Part shown: positions 33,662 through 43,556 of the stretch, piece by piece
How the letters are laid out: each line of letters starts with the position of its first letter
How positions within the stretch are numbered: the stretch's first letter is position 1
Assembly: GCA_963760375.1 (NCBI GenBank)
Contig: CAVXCS010000007.1
Span: forward strand, 186,001-250,000
Reading direction: 5' to 3'
DNA: 64,000 nt
Source of the DNA: Pelagihabitans sp963760375
GTDB taxonomy: Bacteria > Bacteroidota > Bacteroidia > Flavobacteriales > Flavobacteriaceae
Notes under the pieces: model-generated
The model's input: the letters and a program-made list of their open reading frames with translations, nothing else
The model's database searches: none
Told to the model about the DNA's origin: nothing
Program-made: the position numbers and the translations under genes

Positions 33662-35533
33662 ATGAAAAACCTATTCGGCAATTTTAAGGGAGATTTTTTT
33701 GGGGGGGTCACCGCCGGAATCGTAGCTCTGCCCTTGGCGCTCGCCTTTGGGGTAAGTTCGGGTTTAGGGCCCAGTGCTGGGCTCTACGGGGCCATATTCA
33801 TCAGTTTCTTCGCGGCACTTTTCGGAGGTACAAATACGCAGATTTCCGGCCCGACCGCACCGATGACCGCGGTAAGTATGGTCATCATAGCAGGCATCAT
33901 GGCACTTTACGATGGTAGCGTGGAGAAGGCACTCCCCGCTATCTTATCGGTTTTTTTATTGGCAGGTTTGATGCAGATAGCCCTTGGCCTGTTGGGCCTT
34001 GGCAGATACATTCGATACATCCCATATCCGGTCGTCTCGGGTTTTATGACCGCGATAGGGTTAATCATCATCATCACCCAAATTCTTCCCGCGATCGGCT
34101 ACTATCCAAAAGAGGATACCGCCTTTATCGAAAAATTCAAACCCCAAGCGGAGGAGATGATCCTGGAGAATATCTTAAGGGAAGAGGCCGGAGAAGGTAT
34201 CCTGGTCCTTGAAGATTTTCAGGAAACGGTCAAAAGATCTGGTGAAATCACCGTTGCCGCCATTCTGAGCGAGGCACAGACCTTGGCGGCTTCCGATGCT
34301 TCCGGGGTGGTAGGTGCTGTAAAGGTGATGCCGGCTGGCCTAAAAAACATCAACTGGCTTGAATTGGCCCTCGCCATGGCCACGATCATCATTATTTTTG
34401 GATTTAAAAAAATCACGACCGCCATCCCAAGCACTTTGGTGGCCCTCCTTTTGGTATCGGGGGTGGCCTACGGTTTTGGTTTGGATTACAGGGCCATCGA
34501 AAAGATTCCCGAAGGGCTGCCGTTGCCCAGATTGGAAATTTTTACCGAATTCAGGATGAGTGCCATTACACCTTATATTTTTACCTCCTTGACCTTGGCC
34601 TTACTGGGCGCCATCGATTCATTGCTGACCTCCGTGGTCGCCGATAACATGACCAAGACCAAACACCAACCCAACAAGGAATTGGTGGGCCAGGGTATCG
34701 GCAACAGTATCGCCGCCATATTTGCGGGACTCCCCGGGGCAGGTGCCACCATTCGTACGGTGGTCAACATCAATTCAGGCGGCAAAACCAAGCTATCGGG
34801 CATGATTGCCGGCATTTTGTTGCTCTTCATCCTGCTGGCACTGGGCCCGGTGGCTTCAAAGATTCCGGCAGCAGTTCTTGCGGGCATTCTTATCACTGTG
34901 GGTATCAGTGTTATGGATTATAAAGGGCTGAGGGCCATTCCAAGTTTGCCGAAAGACATTTCCTTGGGCCCTTTGAAGATCAGTTCGGAAGTAATCGTCA
35001 TGGTCATTGTCCTCATACTGTCCACTTTTTGGAACTTGATCTATGCGGTAGGCATTGGGCTTGTCATCGCCTCGTTGATGTTCATGAAAAAAATGGGCGA
35101 TCTAACCGCCGAACGCTCCGACGTTAAAACACTGGAGAAGGAGCAATCCTGGACCGATGAAGCCGGTCTGCCAAAAAATTTGAGGGAGGAAGTCTTCATC
35201 AAACACTTAAAAGGGCCTTTGTTCTTTGGATCTACCAGCAATTTTCAGGCGTTGGCCAACCAAATACCCTCCACGGCATATACCGTAATTATACGTTTGG
35301 ACCTCATGCCCTATATGGACCAATCTGGGTTGTACGCCATGGAGGACGTGCTGATCGATCTTAAAAAATCAAAGAAAAACGTACTTTTGGTCGATGTCCA
35401 AAAACAGCCCCGTTATATGATGGAGCGCGTAGATATCGTTCCCGATCTCATTCCCGAGGCACATATATTCAAAACCTTTGATGAATGTTTGGGCTGGATC
35501 AAAAACAACGTTGTCGACGAATACCAAAAATAG
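33662..35533 (+). CDS. SulP-family anion transporter with extended loop and STAS domain
   Basis: A 623-residue inner-membrane transporter. SulP motifs: AGIVALPLALAFGVSSGLGPSAGLYGAI, SGPTAPMTAVSMVII, and the NKELVGQGIGNSIAAIFAGLPGAGAT block. There is a charged insertion at ~155-225 (with ENILREEAGEGILVLEDFQETVKRS), longer than in SulP1. The C-terminal STAS domain is ~500-610 (IRLDLMPYMDQSGLYAMEDVL). It probably has a different substrate or partner from the first SulP. It is a separate transcript after a strong terminator. Confidence 0.9.
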   Translation: MKNLFGNFKGDFFGGVTAGIVALPLALAFGVSSGLGPSAGLYGAIFISFFAALFGGTNTQISGPTAPMTAVSMVIIAGIMALYDGSVEKALPAILSVFLLAGLMQIALGLLGLGRYIRYIPYPVVSGFMTAIGLIIIITQILPAIGYYPKEDTAFIEKFKPQAEEMILENILREEAGEGILVLEDFQETVKRSGEITVAAILSEAQTLAASDASGVVGAVKVMPAGLKNINWLELALAMATIIIIFGFKKITTAIPSTLVALLLVSGVAYGFGLDYRAIEKIPEGLPLPRLEIFTEFRMSAITPYIFTSLTLALLGAIDSLLTSVVADNMTKTKHQPNKELVGQGIGNSIAAIFAGLPGAGATIRTVVNINSGGKTKLSGMIAGILLLFILLALGPVASKIPAAVLAGILITVGISVMDYKGLRAIPSLPKDISLGPLKISSEVIVMVIVLILSTFWNLIYAVGIGLVIASLMFMKKMGDLTAERSDVKTLEKEQSWTDEAGLPKNLREEVFIKHLKGPLFFGSTSNFQALANQIPSTAYTVIIRLDLMPYMDQSGLYAMEDVLIDLKKSKKNVLLVDVQKQPRYMMERVDIVPDLIPEAHIFKTFDECLGWIKNNVVDEYQK

Positions 35534-35586
35534 TGTCAATTTGCTACGATTTGGGAAGTTTAATGGTGGGGAAGTTCAAATTATTT

Positions 35587-35594
35587 TAAATTTG
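35587..35594 (+). promoter_or_regulatory. -7 element of pheS
   Basis: TAAATTTG is a perfect TAnnTTTG, ending 18 nt before the pheS ATG. No TTG is present at the standard spacing. Confidence 0.4.
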
Positions 35595-35612
35595 CGCGAC
35601 AAGTAGCGGACC

Positions 35613-36632
35613 ATGATCGAAAAGATAAAGAGCCATATTGAGGAAGTGGAACAATTCACGGCCGATTCCAAAGAAGCGGTTGAAGCCTTTCGCATCAAAT
35701 ATTTGGGCAAAAAAGGGGTGTTGAACGAATTCTTTTTGGCTTTCAAAGAAGTGGCCAAAGATCAAAAAAAAGAGTTCGGTCAAGCCGTCAACACCCTTAA
35801 ACAGTTAGCCACCGAAAAAGTGACCGCTTTGAACGACTCTTTGGAGACCAAGGTGGTGGAACAGGGCATTTATGGTGACCTTACACGGCCCGGAGAACCC
35901 ATCGCTTTGGGATCAAGACATCCCATATCCATTGTAAAAAACCAAATCATCGAGATTTTTTCCCGAATCGGGTTCAACGTTTCGGAAGGGCCCGAAATTG
36001 AGGACGATTGGCATAATTTTACGGCCCTGAACCTTCCGGAGTACCATCCTGCACGCGATATGCAGGATACTTTTTTTATACAGACCGATCCAGATATCCT
36101 CCTGCGTACCCACACTTCATCGGTGCAGGTAAGGTATATGGAAAACAACAAACCCCCCATTCGTACGATTTCGCCGGGAAGGGTATACCGCAACGAGGCC
36201 ATCTCTGCCCGATCGCATTGTTTTTTCCACCAAGTGGAAGGCCTCTACATCGATAAGGATGTATCGTTCGCAGATCTAAAACAGACCTTGCAATTTTTTA
36301 CGACGGAACTCTTTGGAAAATCGAAGATCCGATTGCGCCCCTCCTATTTTCCATTTACCGAGCCCAGCGCCGAGGTGGATGTTTACTGGGGCCTTGAAAC
36401 GGAAACCGACTATCGGATGACCAAGGGCACCGGATGGCTTGAAATCATGGGCTGTGGCATGGTCGATCCCAACGTACTCGATAATTGCGGTATCGATTCG
36501 AAAACCTACTCTGGTTTTGCCTTCGGAATGGGTATCGATCGTATTGCCCTATTGCTGCATCAAATTTCAGACATTAGGCTGTTGAGCGAAAACGATATCA
36601 GATTCTTGGAACAGTTCAGAAGCGCATTGTAA
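35613..36632 (+). CDS. pheS: Phenylalanine-tRNA ligase alpha subunit
   Basis: A 339-residue class II aminoacyl-tRNA synthetase subunit; it pairs with PheT (not in the window) to charge tRNA-Phe. There is an N-terminal coiled-coil arm (~1-90), then the catalytic core: GFNVSEGPEIEDDWHNFTALNLP, RTHTSSVQVRYM, motif 2-like SPGRVYRNEAISARSHCFFHQVEGL, and motif 3 SGFAFGMGIDRIALLLHQI. It has normal length and sits apart from pheT. Confidence 0.97.
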   Translation: MIEKIKSHIEEVEQFTADSKEAVEAFRIKYLGKKGVLNEFFLAFKEVAKDQKKEFGQAVNTLKQLATEKVTALNDSLETKVVEQGIYGDLTRPGEPIALGSRHPISIVKNQIIEIFSRIGFNVSEGPEIEDDWHNFTALNLPEYHPARDMQDTFFIQTDPDILLRTHTSSVQVRYMENNKPPIRTISPGRVYRNEAISARSHCFFHQVEGLYIDKDVSFADLKQTLQFFTTELFGKSKIRLRPSYFPFTEPSAEVDVYWGLETETDYRMTKGTGWLEIMGCGMVDPNVLDNCGIDSKTYSGFAFGMGIDRIALLLHQISDIRLLSENDIRFLEQFRSAL

Positions 36633-36714
36633 ATGGTTGGCCAAAAAGAACTGTTGAAAATAAGATAAGGAATGGGATGAAGTGCCCTTGGCACGGGAAA
36701 ATCCCTAAGTTGTG

Positions 36715-37110
36715 ATGAAGAAAGACATAGAAATACCCATTGCGAAAGAAGTTTACGTTGCCATCGTCCATGAATGGAACGACGAATTCCTCTCCAAAGA
36801 CTGGAATGCCTATATCATCAACAACCGAACTTCCCCCATTGAAATGGTCTTGGTGGTCTCCGTCGGCTTCGATGGCGAACGAAAAACCTCTACCATGCGA
36901 CATGGCATAGGCCTTGTCGGGGCAAAATCTTTTGAGAAGATCGAACTGTTGACCGAGGAAGTACTGGCGCTGAACAATGAATTTTTCGTTACTTTTTATG
37001 CCGATGCAAAACTGTATGAAAAACGTTATTTATTTGAAAAGAACAGTATCAATCCACAGGCATTCACCCATATACCCATCATAGAAAAAGAAGGGGTTCT
37101 GGCCAATTGA
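36715..37110 (+). CDS. Conserved hypothetical protein next to pheS
   Basis: A 131-residue soluble protein from ATG 36715 (an upstream in-frame GTG is possible). The sequence is DIEIPIAKEVYVAIVHEWN, then WNAYIINNRTSPIEMVLVVSVGFDGERKTSTMRHGIGLVG, then FFVTFYADAKLYEKRYLFEKNS, a beta-rich single domain. From memory it recurs next to pheS in flavobacteria and sometimes carries a pheS-derived label. It has no synthetase motif, so it is not a synthetase subunit. Role unknown. Confidence 0.75.
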   Translation: MKKDIEIPIAKEVYVAIVHEWNDEFLSKDWNAYIINNRTSPIEMVLVVSVGFDGERKTSTMRHGIGLVGAKSFEKIELLTEEVLALNNEFFVTFYADAKLYEKRYLFEKNSINPQAFTHIPIIEKEGVLAN

Positions 37111-37306
37111 TCTCCGGATGTATTTAACAATCAATTAACTTTTTCATATCCCATCGAGCCTTAACCAATTGTATTTTTAAGATTTCATAGCATCTCAACA
37201 ATAACCCTACCGCCTAACCTTGCCGCATTTGAACCATATACTTCTCTTGAACCTGAAACAGGTATTTCGATGGACTCACAAAAAAGGCAATCAAAATTAT
37301 TCAGAT

Positions 37307-38437
37307 ATGGCTAATCGTGCCCCCATTCCCTTGATTACAGTTGCATGCCTCACCATATTGATCTATGGTTGCGGCGAGGGCCAAAATGGCGCCGGTAATT
37401 CCCAAATGGGCACACAAGTGGCTTCCTATCCCGTTTTCACTGTTGAAAAACGGGATGTTACCATATACAAAGCCTATCCCACAACCCTTGAGGGTGCCGT
37501 GAGCAGTGAGGTCCGTCCTAAGTTTTCGGGCTATATCCAATCGGTATTGGTCAAAGAAGGCGAACAGGTGACCACAGGGCAACCCCTATTTCGAATCGAA
37601 ACGCAATCGCTCGATCAGGATGCGGCCGCCGCCAAGGCAAACGTAAGGGCGGCACAGGTCGAAGTCGATAAGATAAAACCCCTTGTTGACAAGGGAATCA
37701 TAAGCAATGTTCAGCTCGAAACCGCGATGGCCAAGCTGGTACAGGCACAAAGCGCGTACAATGGCGTCAATGCCAATATCGGTTACGCCAATATCAGAAG
37801 TCCGGTCAATGGTGTGGTCGGTTCCATTAATTTTAGGAAAGGGGCACTTGCCAGTGCGCAGGACCAAAGACCTTTGACCGTGGTCTCCTCCATAGAAACG
37901 GTCTATGCCTATTTCTCCCTCAACGAGAAAGACTTTATCAATTTTATCACCGTAGCACCAGGTGCGACCATGGAGGAAAAAATCAAAAATCTCCCAAAAG
38001 TAAAATTGATAATGGCCAATGGCGTCGAATTTGAACGGGAAGGATCCATAGAAACCATTGCAGGTGACATCGACCCACAAACCGGCACCATCACCTTCAG
38101 GGCCCGTTTTGAAAATGAAAGCGGCCTGCTCAGAAATGGTAGTAGCGGGAAGGTATTGTTGCCCCAAATCTTTAAGGAAGTGGTCGTGGTCCCGACTTTA
38201 TCGACCTATGAACAGCAGGGAAAAACATTTGTTTTTAAGGTACAGTCCGATACCTTGGTTCCTGCTGCCGTTTCGATCATCGCAGAAGCCCATAATTTAT
38301 ATGCCCTGGATCAAGGGGTGGAGGTAGGCGATATCATACTGGGCAAAGGCATCGGAAAGGTACGAGCCGGGACAAAAATTGCCCCATCGCCCATACCCAT
38401 GGATAGTATTCTCAATTCTTTCGACCCTGTTTTTTAA
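37307..38437 (+). CDS. RND efflux periplasmic adaptor (membrane fusion protein), lipoprotein
   Basis: A 376-residue AcrA/MexA-like protein. I start at ATG 37307 because this gives a lipoprotein signal peptide, MANRAPIPLITVACLTILIYGC, with Cys22; the frame is open back to 37220. Domains: barrel-sandwich/biotinyl-lipoyl-like half (SGYIQSVLVKEGEQVTTGQPLF), an alpha-hairpin, the second half-motif (NIRSPVNGVVGSINFRKGALA), and C-terminal beta domains (GSIETIAGDIDPQTGTITFRA). It forms a tripartite pump with the two following genes. Confidence 0.93.
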   Translation: MANRAPIPLITVACLTILIYGCGEGQNGAGNSQMGTQVASYPVFTVEKRDVTIYKAYPTTLEGAVSSEVRPKFSGYIQSVLVKEGEQVTTGQPLFRIETQSLDQDAAAAKANVRAAQVEVDKIKPLVDKGIISNVQLETAMAKLVQAQSAYNGVNANIGYANIRSPVNGVVGSINFRKGALASAQDQRPLTVVSSIETVYAYFSLNEKDFINFITVAPGATMEEKIKNLPKVKLIMANGVEFEREGSIETIAGDIDPQTGTITFRARFENESGLLRNGSSGKVLLPQIFKEVVVVPTLSTYEQQGKTFVFKVQSDTLVPAAVSIIAEAHNLYALDQGVEVGDIILGKGIGKVRAGTKIAPSPIPMDSILNSFDPVF

Positions 38438-38446
38438 ATCATAAAC

Positions 38447-41400
38447 ATGCTAAAGACCTTTATTGAGCGTCCGGTACTTTCCACGGTTATTTCGATAATC
38501 ATCGTAATGCTCGGCGTTCTGGGCCTTGCCGAATTGCCCATCACGCAGTACCCGGATATTGCCCCGCCCACCGTGCAGGTCACCACCAGTTTTCCTGGGG
38601 CGAATGCCCAGACCATATTGGAAAGCGTCATTGTGCCCATAGAGGAACAGATCAACGGGGTGGAAGGCATGACCTATATCACCTCCAGTGCCAGTAATGA
38701 TGGAAGTGCCTCTATTCAGGTGTTCTTTGAACAGGGCTATGATCCGGATATCGCCGCGGTGAACGTTCAGAACAGGGTTGCGCGTGCCAATTCACTTTTA
38801 CCGTCCGAGGTCACCAGGGTGGGCGTCATCACGGCCAAGCAACAGAACTCCGCCCTGCTTTATGCCGCCCTGTTTTCTACCAATAAAGACTATGATGACA
38901 CTTTCATTCAAAACTATCTGAACATCAATGTCAGACCTGAACTGCTCAGGGTCAAAGGCGTAGGCGCCATTACCGTTTTCGGGGGCAAGGACTATTCCAT
39001 GCGCATCTGGATAGATCCGGATAAAATGGCCAATTACGGGCTTTCCACCACCGATGTGATCAACGCGATCAACGAGCAGAGCCTGGAAGCGGCAGCGGGT
39101 TCCTTGGGCCAAAACGCGGGAGAATCTTTCGAATATGTCATCAAATACAAGGGACGGTACAAGACCGCAGAGGAATATGAAAATATTTTTATCAAAGCAC
39201 TGGGTCAGGGCAAATTCCTACAACTGAAAGATGTCGCCAAGGTTGAATTGGATGCCTTTTCGTATTCTTCACTTTCATTGTCAAGAGGAAATCCCGGACT
39301 GAGTTTCGGGGTTTTCCAAACGCCTGGATCCAATGCGCAGGAAATCATAGAAGAAATTTATGTGAAATTGGAAACATTGAAAAAAGATTTCCCGGAAGGC
39401 ATAGATTATCTGATCAATTACGACACCAATAAGTTTTTGACCGCCTCCATCGAAAAGGTCAAGGAAACCCTGATCGAGGCCTTCCTACTGGTTTTTTTGG
39501 TGGTCTTTATTTTTTTACAGGATTTGAAATCAACCCTGATTCCGGCGATTTCGGTCCCGGTATCGATCATCGGAACCTTCTTTTTTCTTAACCTGCTGGG
39601 CTATTCCATCAATCTACTGACCCTTTTCGCACTTATTTTGGCCATCGGTATTGTGGTCGATGATGCCATCGTTGTGGTGGAAGCTGTGTACGTGAAGCTC
39701 GAGGGCGGCGAGAAAAACCCCATGAAGGCTTCCATCAACGCCATGAGCGAGATCAGCGGGGCCATTGTTTCGATCACCTTGGTGATGGCCGCGGTATTCA
39801 TACCCATCACTTTCATCCAAGGACCGGCGGGAGTCTTCTATGAACAATTTGGCGTAACATTGATCATTGCCATTTTGATTTCCGCAATCAATGCCCTGAC
39901 TTTGAGTCCGGCACTCTGTGCCATTTTCCTCAAACCGCCAAAAGAAGCCAGGCCAGGCCAAAAGCATTCTTTGGTAAAGCGTTTTTATATCGCTTTCAAT
40001 ACCGCCTTTGAAGCCACGAAAAATAAGTACACCAATGCCCTGGGATTTCTTTTAAAACATAAATGGGTCACCTTTTTGGCCCTGGCCCTGGCAGTGGCAG
40101 GTATTGTAATCGCAGACCGAACCATCCCTACAGGTTTCGTGCCTTCGGAAGACAGGGGAGTCATTTTCGTCAATGTTGAATTGCCGCCGGGGGCATCGCT
40201 CGACCGTACCTTTAAGGTCATGAAAGACCTATTCGAGCGGGTGAAGGATATAGAGGGCGTGCGCACCGCGTCGATCGTTGCCGGGAGAAACTTTTTTTCC
40301 GGTGCTGGAAGTTCTTATGGTCTGGGCTTTCTTATTCTGGAAAATTTTGAAGATCGCAAGACCGATGGAACGTCGATCGATTCCCTGATCAACAAAATGA
40401 CCAAAAAGGTCACGAATATCAGTGACGCCAAAATACGATTCTTTACCCCGCCGAGTGTTCCCGGTTTTGGAAGTGCGGATGGTTTTGAAATGCGGATTTT
40501 GGATCGGTCTTCAGGCGACCTCAAAAAACTCGACCAAACCGTCTCTGCATTTGTTGAAACCTTGGGCCAACAGCCTGAAGTCTCCTTTGCCTCCAATTCG
40601 TTCAGCACCGATTTTCCTCAGTTACAGCTGAATATTGATGTTGCCAGGGCCAAGGAGGCAGGATTTACGGTGAACGCCATTTTAAGGACGCTACAGGGTT
40701 ACATCGGTGGCTTTTTTGCGTCCGATTTCAGCAGGTTCGGCAAGCAGTACAGGGTATTTGTGCAAGCGCTTCCCGAGGATAGAAAAGATGAATTGAGCCT
40801 CAACAGTATTTTCGTGAAGAGCACCACCGGGGAAATGGCACCCGTGTCACAATTCGTGAGTCTGGAAAGGGTGTACGGCCCGCAGACCATTAGTCGATTT
40901 AACTTGTTCAACGCAGTCACCGTGAATGGGACCACCGCGGAGGGCTATAGCACCGGTGATGCCATTAATGCGGTCAATAGGGTCGCGGCAAAAGGTTTGC
41001 CCGAGAATTTCGATATCGCCTTTTCGGGGATTACCAGAGAGGAAATTGCGGCTTCCGGGCAGGCGGGCATCATTTTTGCCCTCAGCATCCTTTTTGTATA
41101 TTTTCTGCTTTCGGCACAATTCGAGAGTTACCTGGTACCCCTTGCCGTGATATTTTCATTGCCCATTGGTGTGGCGGGCGCTTATTTCTCCACAATGCTG
41201 TCCGGGCTTCAAAACAACATTTATTTCCAGATCGCCTTGATCATGCTGATCGGACTATTGGCGAAGAACGCGATCTTGATCGTGGAATTTGCCGCACAAA
41301 GGCGCAAACACGGACTTTCCCTATCCCAAGCAGCGGTGGAGGGGGCAAAAGTGCGCTTACGGCCCATCCTTATGACCTCCTTTGCATTTATTTTGGGTCT

Positions 41401-41602
41401 ATTGCCCTTGGTATTGGCCAATGGGGTCGGCGCACAAGGCAACAGGTCTATCGGCACCGGTGCAGCGGGGGGCTTGCTGTTTGGGACCGTTTTGGGCGTC
41501 TTTGTAATCCCGGTACTCTTTGTTGTTTTCCAATGGCTGCAGGAAAAAATAAGCGGTGTTCCCGAAGCTGTTGCGGCGCGCAAAAGTGAAGAAAGTCAAT
41601 AA
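38447..41602 (+). CDS. RND multidrug efflux pump, inner-membrane subunit (HAE1, AcrB/MexB type)
   Basis: A 1051-residue proton-driven exporter. It has twelve membrane helices in two halves with two large periplasmic loops; the N-terminus MLKTFIERPVLSTVISIIIVMLG is typical. TM4 carries the proton-relay Asp pair in AIGIVVDDAIVVVEAV (near ~400). The second half has GLLAKNAILIVEFAAQRR in the TM10 region. It lies 9 bases after the adaptor gene. Substrates cannot be read from sequence; HAE1 pumps export hydrophobic and amphiphilic drugs. Confidence 0.97.
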   Translation: MLKTFIERPVLSTVISIIIVMLGVLGLAELPITQYPDIAPPTVQVTTSFPGANAQTILESVIVPIEEQINGVEGMTYITSSASNDGSASIQVFFEQGYDPDIAAVNVQNRVARANSLLPSEVTRVGVITAKQQNSALLYAALFSTNKDYDDTFIQNYLNINVRPELLRVKGVGAITVFGGKDYSMRIWIDPDKMANYGLSTTDVINAINEQSLEAAAGSLGQNAGESFEYVIKYKGRYKTAEEYENIFIKALGQGKFLQLKDVAKVELDAFSYSSLSLSRGNPGLSFGVFQTPGSNAQEIIEEIYVKLETLKKDFPEGIDYLINYDTNKFLTASIEKVKETLIEAFLLVFLVVFIFLQDLKSTLIPAISVPVSIIGTFFFLNLLGYSINLLTLFALILAIGIVVDDAIVVVEAVYVKLEGGEKNPMKASINAMSEISGAIVSITLVMAAVFIPITFIQGPAGVFYEQFGVTLIIAILISAINALTLSPALCAIFLKPPKEARPGQKHSLVKRFYIAFNTAFEATKNKYTNALGFLLKHKWVTFLALALAVAGIVIADRTIPTGFVPSEDRGVIFVNVELPPGASLDRTFKVMKDLFERVKDIEGVRTASIVAGRNFFSGAGSSYGLGFLILENFEDRKTDGTSIDSLINKMTKKVTNISDAKIRFFTPPSVPGFGSADGFEMRILDRSSGDLKKLDQTVSAFVETLGQQPEVSFASNSFSTDFPQLQLNIDVARAKEAGFTVNAILRTLQGYIGGFFASDFSRFGKQYRVFVQALPEDRKDELSLNSIFVKSTTGEMAPVSQFVSLERVYGPQTISRFNLFNAVTVNGTTAEGYSTGDAINAVNRVAAKGLPENFDIAFSGITREEIAASGQAGIIFALSILFVYFLLSAQFESYLVPLAVIFSLPIGVAGAYFSTMLSGLQNNIYFQIALIMLIGLLAKNAILIVEFAAQRRKHGLSLSQAAVEGAKVRLRPILMTSFAFILGLLPLVLANGVGAQGNRSIGTGAAGGLLFGTVLGVFVIPVLFVVFQWLQEKISGVPEAVAARKSEESQ

Positions 41603-41603
41603 A

Positions 41604-43001
41604 ATGATGAAGAACTCTAGATACTTTCCGGTCGCTTTGGTCTTGATCCTCTTTCAGTCCTGTTTTGTGGCGAAAAATTATGAGCGGCCCAATGTTGAAG
41701 AAATAGAGCAGCTGTACAGAACCGATGTCGTGTCGAATGACACCCTGTCCATGGGGAATATACCATGGTCCGATCTGTTCACCGATCCCAAGCTCAAGGG
41801 CCATATCGATGAGGCGCTTGAAAACAACTTGGACATCCGTATCGCCCTCCAACAGATTATTGCGGCGGAGGCCTTTATGCGACAAGGCAAGGCGGGATAT
41901 TTCCCGACCTTAAGCGCAAGATCGACCGCCACACATCTAGAGTTATCGCGAAACAGCCAATTCGGTGCATTCTTTAACAATGCCATCGACCAGTACGAAT
42001 TTTCGGCCAATCTTGCTTGGGAGGCAGACGTATGGGGAAAAATTAGAAGTGACCGACGGGCCACCCGAGCCGGCTATTTACAGACCATGGCAGCACACAA
42101 GGCCGTGAAAACACGACTTGTTGCCGAAATTGCGGCCACCTACTTCCAGCTATTGGCATTGGACGACCAATATGAAGTGACCCTAAAGACCATTGAAAAT
42201 AGAAAGCGCAGCCTTGAAACCATTCAAGCGTTGAAAGACGCCGGTAACGTTTCCCAGGTTGCCGTAGACCAGACGGCTGCCCAGTTATATAACGCCCAGG
42301 CATTTTTGGTAGATTTGGAGCAGGCCATTTTTATTGCTGAAAATGCGTTCAGTATTCTTCTGGGAAAACCGGGACAACAGGTGGACCGAACCACTTTGGC
42401 CGAACAAAGGATCCAAACGGAACTCGGTTTGGGGGTTCCTGCCACCTTATTGGGCAACCGGCCCGATGTGATTGCCGCGGAATATAATTTTGCCAATGCG
42501 TTTGAGCTGACCAACGTCGCCAGAAGCAATTTTTATCCCGCGCTTACGCTGACGGCGAATGGTGGTTTCCAAAGTTTGGAATTCGATAAATGGTTCACTT
42601 CCAAATCGCTCTTTGCCACTTTGATCGCGGGGCTTACAGAACCCATTCTAAACAAAAGGCAGATACGTACCCGTTTTGAGGTGGCAAAGGCCGAGCAGGA
42701 GGAAAGCTTTTTAAATTTTAAAAAGACCTTGTTGGTGGCCGGGCAAGAGGTGTCGAATGCAATGTATGGCTTTCAGGCCGAGTCGCGAAAATTCGAATTC
42801 CGTCAAAATGAAGTCGCCGCCCTAAGGCAAGCGGAGTCGAACTCGGAACTTCTGTTGAACAATGGGTTTGGCACCTATTTGGATTTACTGACTGCCCGAC
42901 AGGCGGCCCTGAATGCAGAACTCAACGCCATCGACAACAGGTTAGGCCAATTGCAGGCAGTTATTTCGCTCTACCGTGCCCTTGGCGGCGGATGGAAGTG
43001 A
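41604..43001 (+). CDS. Outer-membrane factor of the RND pump (NodT/OprM-type, TolC superfamily)
   Basis: A 465-residue outer-membrane lipoprotein channel. I start at ATG 41604 (a second ATG is at 41607), directly after the RND gene; the open frame back to 41556 overlaps the RND gene. The signal peptide and lipobox are VALVLILFQSC (Cys18). Two OEP repeats are rich in Ala/Gln helices (NNLDIRIALQQIIAAEAFMRQGKAGYFPTL; LLGNRPDVIAAEYNFANAFELTNVARSNFYPAL). It completes the tripartite efflux operon. Confidence 0.94.
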   Translation: MMKNSRYFPVALVLILFQSCFVAKNYERPNVEEIEQLYRTDVVSNDTLSMGNIPWSDLFTDPKLKGHIDEALENNLDIRIALQQIIAAEAFMRQGKAGYFPTLSARSTATHLELSRNSQFGAFFNNAIDQYEFSANLAWEADVWGKIRSDRRATRAGYLQTMAAHKAVKTRLVAEIAATYFQLLALDDQYEVTLKTIENRKRSLETIQALKDAGNVSQVAVDQTAAQLYNAQAFLVDLEQAIFIAENAFSILLGKPGQQVDRTTLAEQRIQTELGLGVPATLLGNRPDVIAAEYNFANAFELTNVARSNFYPALTLTANGGFQSLEFDKWFTSKSLFATLIAGLTEPILNKRQIRTRFEVAKAEQEESFLNFKKTLLVAGQEVSNAMYGFQAESRKFEFRQNEVAALRQAESNSELLLNNGFGTYLDLLTARQAALNAELNAIDNRLGQLQAVISLYRALGGGWK

Positions 43002-43028
43002 ATCGAACCTTATTGGCTGACCTAAATT

Positions 43029-43502
43029 TCATGGTTTCCATAGATTGAACGGAGTTTTGCTCAAATAAGAATTGTAGTACCTGATATTACCGGTAACCTC
43101 CTGCCCCAACCATTCGGGTTTTTCGAAGGCCTCGTTTTCATTTTGAAGCTCCACTTCCGCAACGACCAGCCCTTGGTTGTCTCCCAGGAATTCGTCTATC
43201 TCAAAAAGGTGTTTTCCATAAGATACAATATACCTGACTTTTTCTATGACGCCCTTCTCGCAAAGTTCCATAAGACTTTCCGCCTCTGACAAAGGCAGTT
43301 CACATTCCCATTCATATCGGGTGGTTCCCGAAAGGTTCGACTTGCCTTTTATGGTCAGAAAGCCTTTATCGCGTTGGATCCTTATCCTCACCGTGCGATC
43401 GGGGTCTGTATTCAAAAAGCCCTGTGAAATGCTATGGCTGTGCTGCGCCATACTTCTATAGTCGGTAGAAGTGACAAGAAATTTCCTTTCAATTTCGATC
43501 AT
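43029..43502 (-). CDS. CYTH-domain protein (triphosphate tunnel metalloenzyme)
   Basis: A 157-residue protein with the CYTH signature MIEIERKFLV (ExExK), followed by alternating beta strands carrying Arg/Lys/Glu (TVRIRIQRDKGFLTIKGKS, YEWECELPL, YIVSYGKHLFEIDEFLG, VVAEVELQNENEAF). These enzymes hydrolyse inorganic triphosphate or nucleoside triphosphates, and some are class IV adenylate cyclases. The activity here is undetermined. It is convergent with the efflux operon and divergent from dinB. Confidence 0.9.
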   Translation of the reverse strand: MIEIERKFLVTSTDYRSMAQHSHSISQGFLNTDPDRTVRIRIQRDKGFLTIKGKSNLSGTTRYEWECELPLSEAESLMELCEKGVIEKVRYIVSYGKHLFEIDEFLGDNQGLVVAEVELQNENEAFEKPEWLGQEVTGNIRYYNSYLSKTPFNLWKP

Positions 43503-43545
43503 AAAGATGTTACCGTTGTAAAATAAACCCTTCGAAGATAAGCCT

Positions 43546-43553
43546 TAAATTTG
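43546..43553 (+). promoter_or_regulatory. -7 element immediately before dinB
   Basis: TAAATTTG, a perfect TAnnTTTG, ends three bases before the ATG at 43557. If it is used, the transcript would begin at or very near the start codon, meaning a leaderless or near-leaderless mRNA. Confidence 0.4.
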
Positions 43554-43556
43554 TGT

